Shown here: piece after piece, positions 1 to 5,556 of the stretch
Layout: each line of letters begins with the position of its first letter
Numbering within the stretch: the first letter of the stretch is position 1
The notes under the pieces: generated by a model
What the model saw: only the letters and a program-made list of their open reading frames with translations
What the model was told of the DNA's origin: nothing
Databases searched by the model: none
Translations under genes and position numbers: made by a program
Assembly (NCBI GenBank): GCA_015660615.1
Contig: DQKQ01000117.1
Coordinates: 1 to 5,775 of the forward strand
Reading direction: 5' to 3'
DNA from: Flavobacteriales bacterium
Lineage (GTDB): Bacteria; Bacteroidota; Bacteroidia; Flavobacteriales_D; Sanyastnellaceae
Length of the DNA: 5,775 bases

Positions 1-610
1 AACGGAGTCTCTCTACACGAACACAGACTATCTTATTTTAATATCATACACCACGGGAATTATAGAGCTTCCGTGTAGTTTTAATATAGAGGTTTCAGGG
101 GAGCCGTTGAGTATAGACGCCTGTTGTCCAATAAACATCCAGTTCCTTGAATCTGCAGATTTAGAGGTGCTGGGAGGAGACGGAGGGCTGGGGTATATTT
201 GGTCTCCAGAAGAATATGTAGACAATCCATCCTTTTACTCCGTAACGGTAACGCCACCTTCAACAACCTCATTTGAGGTAACAGGATTCGTGGAGCAATG
301 CGAGTATTCAGACCAGGTTTTAGTCGTCGTGGGAACAGATGTAGATGTGCCTAACGCCTTCTCGCCTAACGGAGATAACTATAACGACTCCTGGAAAATT
401 ACAGGGCTACCCTTATACACTAGGTCTCTAATTACGCTATACGATAGATGGGGTCAGGAGGTGTTTAGAAGCATTGGATATCCCTTCGCCTGGGATGGGA
501 AGAAGGGAGGGAAGGATGTTCCGACAGGGACGTATTATTATGTGATAGAGTTAAACGAACCTGGAGTGGATCTCGATCCTATTGTAGGAAATGTAGCGGT
601 AATACGATGA
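1..610 (+). CDS. Large secreted protein with T9SS type B sorting domain (gliding motility-associated C-terminal domain), 3' end only
   Basis: The frame that ends at the TGA at 608-610 is open back to the window edge (first full codon at 2), so this is the C-terminal 202 residues of a longer protein; the TTG at 107 is an internal codon, not a start. Upstream of the tail lies a beta-rich Ig/PKD-like segment with a typical GYIWSP...NPSF...TPPSTTSFEVTG pattern, which usually precedes such tails. The last ~90 residues match the type B signal (CHU_C / gliding motility-associated C-terminal family): NAFSPNGDNYNDSW, then LYDRWGQEVF, then WDGKKGGKDVPTGTYYYVIE. By family knowledge this directs export through the type IX secretion system after Sec passage; type B proteins such as SprB are adhesins or other large cell-surface proteins. 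It overlaps the PorP/SprF gene by ATGA, as in sprB-sprF pairs. The enzymatic or adhesive function lies off the window and cannot be judged. Confidence 0.93.
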   Translation, partial: TESLYTNTDYLILISYTTGIIELPCSFNIEVSGEPLSIDACCPINIQFLESADLEVLGGDGGLGYIWSPEEYVDNPSFYSVTVTPPSTTSFEVTGFVEQCEYSDQVLVVVGTDVDVPNAFSPNGDNYNDSWKITGLPLYTRSLITLYDRWGQEVFRSIGYPFAWDGKKGGKDVPTGTYYYVIELNEPGVDLDPIVGNVAVIR

Positions 611-1548
611 AGAATATTCCAATTTATTTCTTAGCCATAATTTCGAGCTTTGCTTGTCTTACGGTTGTTACAGCCCAACAATTGCCCGTTCGTTCGAACT
701 ATTTGATGACCCCTTTTCAGGATCATGTGGCTTCTGCTGGGAATAAATCATGCCTGGATATGAGGCTAGGTTTTCGCAATCAATGGGTGGGGTTTGAAGG
801 AGCACCTTCGTATTCTTTTGCAAGTCTTTCAGGTAGAATATCTGAGACAAACCAAAGCGTCCATGGAGTGGGGGGTAGGATAGAAACTGACGAGGCCGGC
901 CCTTGGGGTACGACCTCCTTTTCTTTAGCGTATGCCTATAAATTAAAGATGACTAACGGGGGTTGGCTTAGCTCAGGACTATCAGTGGGGGTTGTTCAGC
1001 ACAGATTAAATATAGGAAGTTTAAACTTTCCTGATTTTGAAGCGGCTTATGATCCTGCGGTTTCATCCTCTTCACAGTTCCTGTTTCCAACTATAGACGC
1101 TGGGGTTTGGTATGAAGATGAGCATAGTTTTATTGGAATTACAATGATTAACGCTACCGCAGCGGAGCTTTCTGAAATGACGCTCAGCTCTCGCACCTCC
1201 CGCCACGTAGTAGCTACTGCAGGAAGCTCTTTCGATTTAGACGGTCGCTTTATGTTTAAACCCTCAGCACAAATGCGCATGGTATCTGGGCTGCCGGCCT
1301 CTTTAGATGTTACCGCACTACTTTCCTACGAAGACCAGTTCTCCATAGGAGTAGGATATAGAAACCAATCAGCTCTTATCGCGCACCTCCAGATTGCTTT
1401 AATGGACTATATCACACTCGGATATGCATACGATTTCGGGATATCCGAGATTAGAATAGCGGCCGCTAGTTCACACGAAGTAATCATAGCTCTAAGCGCA
1501 TGTGATAAACGCTCTAAGCGTGCCCAACACTGTTCTGCCTACGATTAA
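607..1548 (+). CDS. PorP/SprF-family type IX secretion outer-membrane protein
   Basis: 313 residues. An N-terminal signal peptide (Lys-2, hydrophobic residues ~5-21, likely cleavage around TA|QQ at 23-24) sends it to the envelope. The family signature is clear: RNQWVGFEGAPSYSFASLSG at 57-76, KPSAQMRMVSGLPASLDV around 218-235, GVGYRNQ at 248-254, and LGYAYDFGISEIR at 271-283 followed by SHEVIIAL. Length is normal for the family. Members are predicted outer-membrane beta-barrels; SprF of Flavobacterium johnsoniae is required for secretion of the adjacent type B adhesin SprB, and PorP supports T9SS in Porphyromonas. The start is set by the ATGA overlap with the upstream type B gene and by the signal peptide directly after it. 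The most likely role is dedicated export or attachment of the upstream protein. The tail after the last strand (CDKRSKRAQHCSAYD) is basic and has two cysteines. Family assignment is strong; the exact partner is inferred. Confidence 0.93.
   Translation: MKNIPIYFLAIISSFACLTVVTAQQLPVRSNYLMTPFQDHVASAGNKSCLDMRLGFRNQWVGFEGAPSYSFASLSGRISETNQSVHGVGGRIETDEAGPWGTTSFSLAYAYKLKMTNGGWLSSGLSVGVVQHRLNIGSLNFPDFEAAYDPAVSSSSQFLFPTIDAGVWYEDEHSFIGITMINATAAELSEMTLSSRTSRHVVATAGSSFDLDGRFMFKPSAQMRMVSGLPASLDVTALLSYEDQFSIGVGYRNQSALIAHLQIALMDYITLGYAYDFGISEIRIAAASSHEVIIALSACDKRSKRAQHCSAYD
1489..1520 (+). repeat. Exact 10-base direct repeat near the porP/sprF 3' end
   Basis: GCTCTAAGCG occurs at 1489-1498 and again at 1511-1520, a spacing of 22 bases start to start. 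The second copy reads CGCTCTAAGCG with its preceding base, with palindromic arms CGCT/AGCG. The copies are read in different codon phases, so the repeat is not a repeated peptide. It sits about 35 bases before the kinase start. It may be chance or a small binding site; no function is assigned. Confidence 0.4.
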
Positions 1549-1554
1549 AACGAG

Positions 1555-3048
1555 ATGCAAGCCCGCTCAAAAAAACGATGGAAGAGAATTCTGCTCGCTT
1601 CGGCAGCGGTAATTGTAGGTGCGACCCTTTGGTATGCCAACTCCCTCACCAAGCGTGTGAAAATTGAAGAAAGAGCGAAAGTCAAAGTTTGGTCTGAAGC
1701 CATTATACAGAGAAGCCACCTCGTCGATTATACTGAGAAATTGTTTGTGCAGCTCGAGGCTGACGAACGTAAAAAAGCAGACAGGTTAGCCGATGCATAT
1801 AGGATAATCGACAACCCACCCCGGGGCATGGACCTCACCTTTGTCACAGACTATCTGTGGTCGAATTCTACCGTTCCCGTTCTTATATATGACGACTATG
1901 GGAGGAAACTCTACGACATAAATTTAGAATCGGGCTTAACGAATTTCGACAGCTTGCGAGACGAAATGTCGTCTCGATTCAACCCCATTCGTTTCGAAGA
2001 AGTAGGCCAAACAGTTTATTACGATGAGAGCCTTCGACTCAAAGACTTGAAAACGGCTATGGCAGAGCTCATTTCCTCCTTCGTGTCGGAGACGATTTTA
2101 AACAGCGCCTCAGTTCCCGTTATTATGACTGACTCACTTAGGCAGAAGGTGATTCACTCGAAAGGGGTGAATATTGAAGAGCTGGAAAACCCAGAATCCC
2201 TTCAAGCGAGACTTTTCAGAATGTCTGAGTCTAACAATCCTATAAAGGTTTACCTCCCAGGCGAAGGGGCCCGACTCATCTTTTTTGAGGACAGCGTGAT
2301 CCTCACCTCTATGAGGTATTACCCACTCATCCAACTTATTTTAATAGCGGCTTTCTTACTCACAGCCTACTTGGTTTTTAGCAGCTCTAGGAAGGCAGAA
2401 CAGAATCGTGTTTGGGTAGGTATGGCAAAAGAAACGGCTCATCAGCTAGGTACACCACTAAGCTCATTAATGGCCTGGGTGGGTTTGTTAAAGGAAGCAA
2501 AGGAGATCGACCAATCGATGCTTATTGAGATGGAGAAAGATGTACAACGCCTCCATGTCGTAACAGACAGATTTAGTAAAATTGGCTCTCAACCTAAGCT
2601 TACGTCAGGTGATATCGGACAATCAGTTTCACACACCTTGTCTTATATGAGACCCAGGATAAGTAAGAAAGTAGAGATCCACCTTACTGGTATTCAGGAG
2701 AACATTGAGATAAACGCGTTATTTAACCCCTCTCTATTTAGTTGGGTACTAGAAAACCTACTCAGAAATGCCGTTGATGCTATGGAAGGTAGGGGAGAGA
2801 TAAATATCAATGTTAATCACTCCGCAAAAGGTGTTACTATTGATATTTCAGATACCGGAAAGGGAATTTCAAGACAAGATATCAGAAATGTATTTTCACC
2901 TGGATTTACCACAAAAAAGAGAGGGTGGGGGCTGGGCCTTTCACTGGTAAAACGGATCATAGAAGAATATCACGGAGGAAAAATCTCGGTATTAAAATCC
3001 GAGTTGGGAGTGGGAACTACTTTTAGGATAATTCTTCAAACTGTATGA
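1555..3048 (+). CDS. Membrane-bound sensor histidine kinase with duplicated extracytoplasmic sensor region
   Basis: 497 residues. Membrane segments at ~11-28 and ~256-275 enclose an extracytoplasmic sensor of ~225 residues. After the second segment comes the linker SSSRKAEQNRVW and the H-box MAKETAHQLGTPLSSL with the phosphoacceptor His-296. The ATPase domain has the N-box ENLLRNAVDAME (Asn-405), G1 DTGKG (433-437), F-box FSPGFTTK (447-454) and G2 GWGLGLSLV (457-465), so all catalytic motifs are present. It should autophosphorylate on His-296 with ATP and pass phosphate to a response regulator, but none is encoded in the window. The sensor contains two similar halves (~103-164 and ~183-252), each with VPV[LI], NPI[RK] and an aromatic-acidic [YF][YF][DE][DE]S motif. 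The start ATG lies 6 bases after the previous stop without a clear ribosome site, and the stop overlaps the next gene by ATGA. The signal sensed is unknown; the genes around it suggest envelope or surface status (inference). Confidence 0.95.
   Translation: MQARSKKRWKRILLASAAVIVGATLWYANSLTKRVKIEERAKVKVWSEAIIQRSHLVDYTEKLFVQLEADERKKADRLADAYRIIDNPPRGMDLTFVTDYLWSNSTVPVLIYDDYGRKLYDINLESGLTNFDSLRDEMSSRFNPIRFEEVGQTVYYDESLRLKDLKTAMAELISSFVSETILNSASVPVIMTDSLRQKVIHSKGVNIEELENPESLQARLFRMSESNNPIKVYLPGEGARLIFFEDSVILTSMRYYPLIQLILIAAFLLTAYLVFSSSRKAEQNRVWVGMAKETAHQLGTPLSSLMAWVGLLKEAKEIDQSMLIEMEKDVQRLHVVTDRFSKIGSQPKLTSGDIGQSVSHTLSYMRPRISKKVEIHLTGIQENIEINALFNPSLFSWVLENLLRNAVDAMEGRGEININVNHSAKGVTIDISDTGKGISRQDIRNVFSPGFTTKKRGWGLGLSLVKRIIEEYHGGKISVLKSELGVGTTFRIILQTV
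1861..2310 (+). repeat. Diverged tandem duplication within the kinase sensor region
   Basis: Residues ~103-164 (bases 1861-2046) and ~183-252 (2101-2310) of the kinase resemble each other. Shared landmarks in the same order are VPVLIYD at 107 versus VPVIMTD at 187, NPIRF at 143 versus NPIKV at 228, and VYYDESL at 154 versus IFFEDSV at 242. The similarity is at protein level only, so the duplication is old. The second half runs directly into the second membrane segment. Confidence 0.6.
1957..1976. repeat. Perfect 8-bp inverted repeat with 4-base loop inside the kinase gene
   Basis: CGAGACGA (1957-1964) and TCGTCTCG (1969-1976) are exact reverse complements separated by AATG. The message would form a tight GC-containing hairpin. 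No T-run follows, so it is not an intrinsic terminator. It lies in the loop region of the first sensor half, coding for LRDEMSSR, and may be a chance codon effect. Confidence 0.45.
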
Positions 3049-3737
3049 CTGCTAAACCGAAAAAAATAGCCGTTCTTGGGACAGGGCGCTCAGGGACTAA
3101 TTTCTTCGCTGCCATTGTATCGGAACTCAAAAAAGACGTAAAACACGAAAGCATGGGTGCTGACGGTATAGCCTCTTGGTGCCTTGTCGCTAATGTAGAA
3201 GATGCGGTATACGGCCCCGGCGGTGCCATTCTAGACTCATCTTTCTTAGTAGGCCACCAAGTTCGCCACCCACTTAAAGTTATTGGGTCACTCACGACAT
3301 TTAACAAAGCGAGTTGGAATTATATACAAGCTAATTCCCCCAAGCTTCCCCGAAGAATAATTCACCGCGCGATGAAGCATTGGTTAGATTGGAATACCCG
3401 AGCATCATTTTTGGCCACACACACTTGGAAACTAGAAGACCTAGAGTCCCTACAACCCTCAATATTAACTGAACTAGGGTGGGAGGTGAGCCCTGAAGAA
3501 TGGTCGGCAGCATATAAGCGTGCACGCCGAGGAGCTAATACCGGTTATTCACGCGCTAGTAACTCACTTTTCAACCCGCAGGTAGGCCCTATAACTCAAT
3601 GGCGCCGACACAAATACAAAAATCGCAAGAGCTTATTAAACTGGCAAGAACTCAGCGATATTGACGCCCCTCTTGCTATAGACATAAAGGAGTTTGCACA
3701 CGCACTCGGATACGATACAGAATTGCACAAGTCATGA
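3045..3737 (+). CDS. Sulfotransferase-like protein (PAPS-dependent family fold)
   Basis: 230 residues, no signal peptide or membrane segment, so cytoplasmic. The N-terminus has a beta strand followed by a P-loop-like GTGRSGTNFF (12-21), which matches the 5'-phosphosulfate-binding loop of sulfotransferases. RHPLKVIGSL (74-83) matches the 3'-phosphate-binding R-x-P...S motif, with Arg-74 and Ser-82. WKLEDLES around 128-135 corresponds to the common 'YEDL' segment. By family knowledge such enzymes move sulfate from PAPS to a hydroxyl or amino group of a sugar, lipid or peptide. The acceptor and catalytic base cannot be fixed from sequence alone. The gene is joined by ATGA overlaps to the kinase before and the glycosyltransferase after it, so the natural guess is a sulfated surface glycan (inference). 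An alternative is a nucleotide-binding relative without sulfotransferase activity. The start is set by the overlap and by the P-loop lying 12 residues in, as usual. Confidence 0.8.
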   Translation: MTAKPKKIAVLGTGRSGTNFFAAIVSELKKDVKHESMGADGIASWCLVANVEDAVYGPGGAILDSSFLVGHQVRHPLKVIGSLTTFNKASWNYIQANSPKLPRRIIHRAMKHWLDWNTRASFLATHTWKLEDLESLQPSILTELGWEVSPEEWSAAYKRARRGANTGYSRASNSLFNPQVGPITQWRRHKYKNRKSLLNWQELSDIDAPLAIDIKEFAHALGYDTELHKS

Positions 3738-4618
3738 GAGTGAGTCTCTTTAATAAAATTATGCCCGACGCAATTCGCATTCCATTGGCACTCTTTTTTC
3801 GTAAGCTCGGCATTTCGACGAAAATTCAGACAGCCTTACACCTAGTTGAGGTCCGTAGACTTACTCGCAAACACAGAAACGACACTGCATTTACTTCTTC
3901 TGCTAAGGTACTAATCATTTGCGCTCACTATAACCACCATCAGTATCTCTCTGGCTGCATTGACAGCATTCTAGCCTCAACCCACCAGTCATGGCAACTC
4001 GTCATTGTAGACGACCAAAGCACAACCCCATTAGCCCTAGCTACCATTCGAGAACAATCCGCACGAGACCCACGTATCAAGGCGATCCAACTCACAAAAA
4101 ACTCCGGAGCCTACATCGCAAGAAACACCGCACTATCTGCAGCTGATCCTGATTGGACTCACATCACCTTCGTCGACCCCGACGACGAAGCCACCCCCAC
4201 CATGCTTGAACACCTCCTCTACGTTCTTCGTGGCCGTGAAGGCACAGTACGCCCAGTCCTTGAGCGTTGGTCAGCAAACTTCACGAAGCTTAAATCTATC
4301 TATCACGGCCACTGTCAAAGCCTTCACTCTCGCTTAGCTTGGGAACGAGCTGGCGGCTTTCTTCCTATCCTTCGCTGTGGAGACGCGGAGCTCACCCTAA
4401 GAATGTCACACCTCGCCCAAGATGGAAAAACAGCTATTTACAAAGGCTGGCACACCGCTCAACGTATGCGTCTATTACCAGGCTCATCTACACATCAGGA
4501 CCTCACAGCCCGCAAGCTCTGGCTCGAATCTCGCGACACGGAACTTTCAACCCTACCCTCATCCGCCCTCTGCCTTTCAGCTCCTACCACTTGTGATTGG
4601 AAAGATTGCTCTGAGTAA
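3734..4618 (+). CDS. Family 2 (GT-A fold) glycosyltransferase
   Basis: 294 residues, no membrane segment. After a ~55-residue N-terminal extension with basic residues, a GT-A domain begins: VLIICAHYN (59-67), CIDSIL, LVIVDDQST (89-97), NSGAYIARN (123-131), VDPDDE (147-152, the metal/nucleotide-binding acidic motif in DxD position), WERAGGF (203-209) and GDAEL (216-220, place of the usual catalytic acidic residue). This order is typical of inverting family 2 enzymes, which transfer a sugar from a nucleotide-sugar to a glycan, lipid or protein acceptor. Donor and acceptor cannot be read from the sequence. The start overlaps the sulfotransferase stop by ATGA. Base use is unlike the neighbours: sampled lines are 52-60% G+C with C far above G. 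The C-terminal ~25 residues (rich in Ser, Thr, Pro, Cys) do not resemble a conserved end, so the end may have drifted or shifted frame. It is the last protein gene of the unit. Confidence 0.88.
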   Translation: MRVSLFNKIMPDAIRIPLALFFRKLGISTKIQTALHLVEVRRLTRKHRNDTAFTSSAKVLIICAHYNHHQYLSGCIDSILASTHQSWQLVIVDDQSTTPLALATIREQSARDPRIKAIQLTKNSGAYIARNTALSAADPDWTHITFVDPDDEATPTMLEHLLYVLRGREGTVRPVLERWSANFTKLKSIYHGHCQSLHSRLAWERAGGFLPILRCGDAELTLRMSHLAQDGKTAIYKGWHTAQRMRLLPGSSTHQDLTARKLWLESRDTELSTLPSSALCLSAPTTCDWKDCSE

Positions 4619-4640
4619 GCAACCTAAGCCTCCCCTGCCT

Positions 4641-4648
4641 TATTTTTG
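4641..4648 (+). promoter_or_regulatory. Likely -7 box of a promoter for the tRNA-Leu gene
   Basis: TATTTTTG fits the Bacteroidota -7 consensus TAnnTTTG exactly. It ends 12 bases before the tRNA, which would put the start of transcription only a few bases upstream of the mature 5' end. A TTG at the usual -33 distance is not visible; the nearest upstream TTG (4606-4608) is too far away. The tRNA may also be reached by read-through from the upstream genes, since no terminator is seen between 4619 and 4660. Confidence 0.45.
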
Positions 4649-4660
4649 CACCCCCCATTT

Positions 4661-4745
4661 GCCCGAATGGCGGAACTGGTAGACGCGCACGACTCAAACT
4701 CGTGTTCCGCAAGGAGTGTGGGTTCGATCCCCACTTCGGGTACCA
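4661..4745 (+). tRNA. tRNA-Leu, anticodon CAA (reads UUG)
   Basis: The sequence folds as a class II tRNA. The acceptor arm GCCCGAA (4661-4667) pairs with TTCGGGT (4735-4741), with a G-U at the first pair. The D stem is GCG/CGC (4670-4672 with 4684-4686) and its loop contains GG. The anticodon stem CACGA/TCGTG (4688-4692 with 4700-4704) encloses the loop CTCAAAC, giving anticodon CAA at 4695-4697. The long variable arm has the stem TCC/GGA (4706-4708 with 4713-4715), which together with the anticodon indicates leucine. The T arm is GTGGG-TTCGATC-CCCAC (4718-4734). The discriminator is A at 4742, and the CCA end is encoded at 4743-4745. Confidence 0.97.
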
Positions 4746-4747
4746 AG

Positions 4748-4785
4748 CGAGAGACCGTCGAAAGATTGTCTCTCGTTTTTGTTTT
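4748..4785 (+). terminator. Intrinsic terminator after tRNA-Leu
   Basis: CGAGAGAC (4748-4755) pairs perfectly with GTCTCTCG (4768-4775) around a 12-base loop, and TTTTTGTTTT follows at 4776-4785. It begins three bases after the tRNA CCA end. It would end the tRNA transcript and any read-through from the upstream five-gene unit, separating them from the secreted-protein gene at 4891. Confidence 0.88.
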
Positions 4786-4890
4786 AAACGACCCCTATAT
4801 CGTTGCTAATATTCGTTAGAGTTTCATACTCAACCATCTAATTATTGAGAGTTCAGCAACTAAACACCCATTGTATTGTAATTTTAGGTC

Positions 4891-5556
4891 ATGAAGAAAA
4901 TATTGCTCATATTTTTAATACCGTTTATGATTAATGAATCTAAGGCTCAGGGAGTTTGTGATTCAACATATATGGCATGTGACTCATTGTCCATTGATTC
5001 TGCTTTTATTAGTCAGACAAATAATTTATATTGGTTAATGTTTGAGGTGACAGTCAATTATCAACAACTGTATGCACCCACCTTTGTTTTATGTACGTCA
5101 TCTGACACCCTTCAGTTTGTTGATACAAGCATGGGTTTTTTTGGAATAGGTGGCCCTTCAACCACGACACTACACTATGTATTTCAGGATTTTAACTTTC
5201 CAATTGGTTATGAGATCGCCGGTGAAATTGTGGTAGACAATTCAAATAACAGCAATAACAACTGCACGATGCCTTTTAGCATTACGGTCAATGAACTGAC
5301 TGTGACAGAGGAGGCTCATTTAGAAAATAGCGTTGAGATTTTCCCTAATCCTGCAAATGACCAATTAGTAGTTAAACTGAAAAATGAGAATGATGAAATT
5401 ATAAAGATTCAATTGTTTAATCTTGCTGGAATAAAACAGAGCATTTATTTTTTCGACAACACGATTAATTTAAGCGGGATTATACCTGGATATTATACCC
5501 TTCATTTAGAACTAAGCAACGGACAAAGCATCATACAAAAAATAATAAAAGAATAA
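4891..5556 (+). CDS. Small secreted protein with T9SS type A sorting domain
   Basis: 221 residues. A signal peptide with KK at 2-3, hydrophobic residues 4-13 and a SKAQ|G cleavage site near residue 20 exports it to the periplasm. The last ~75 residues match the type A T9SS tail (Por_Secre_tail type): VEIFPNPANDQLVV (148-161), IKIQLFNLAGIKQ (171-183), then INLSGIIPGYYTLHLELSNG (192-211) and a basic end QKIIKE. By family knowledge this tail directs export through T9SS, with tail removal and often attachment to the cell surface. The middle region (~21-140) has four cysteines (23, 30, 68, 125), an Asn/Ser-rich stretch at ~117-124, and a beta-rich look; I recognise no known domain and assign no function. 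The gene stands alone after the terminator and is much AT-richer than the upstream genes. The ATG is supported by the signal peptide directly following it; no clear ribosome site is present. Confidence 0.9.
   Translation: MKKILLIFLIPFMINESKAQGVCDSTYMACDSLSIDSAFISQTNNLYWLMFEVTVNYQQLYAPTFVLCTSSDTLQFVDTSMGFFGIGGPSTTTLHYVFQDFNFPIGYEIAGEIVVDNSNNSNNNCTMPFSITVNELTVTEEAHLENSVEIFPNPANDQLVVKLKNENDEIIKIQLFNLAGIKQSIYFFDNTINLSGIIPGYYTLHLELSNGQSIIQKIIKE

Noticed and set aside
107..610. TTG at 107 as the start of a 167-residue gene
   Set aside because: The same frame is open from position 2 and the upstream codons continue the beta-rich, secreted-type sequence. The gene enters from the left edge, and a type B sorting tail needs an N-terminal signal peptide that is absent at 107.
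1459..1466. GCGGCCGC palindrome in the porP/sprF gene
   Set aside because: It is explained by codons for Ala-Ala-Ala in a conserved region of the protein; nothing around it suggests a regulatory site.
4339..4682. Two other-frame open readings overlapping the end of the glycosyltransferase (4339-4596 and 4422-4682)
   Set aside because: They lie within a C-rich gene where stops are rare in other frames, show no family motifs, and one runs into the tRNA. A late frameshift of the glycosyltransferase into one of them cannot be excluded but has no positive support.
4802..4860. Inverted pair GTTGCT (4802-4807) and AGCAAC (4855-4860) as a leader structure
   Set aside because: Only six pairs separated by 47 bases of AT-rich sequence; this is expected by chance.
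4879..4886. TAATTTTA as a -7 box for the type A gene
   Set aside because: It misses the final G of TAnnTTTG, has no TTG at the expected upstream distance, and would place the transcript start almost on the ATG.
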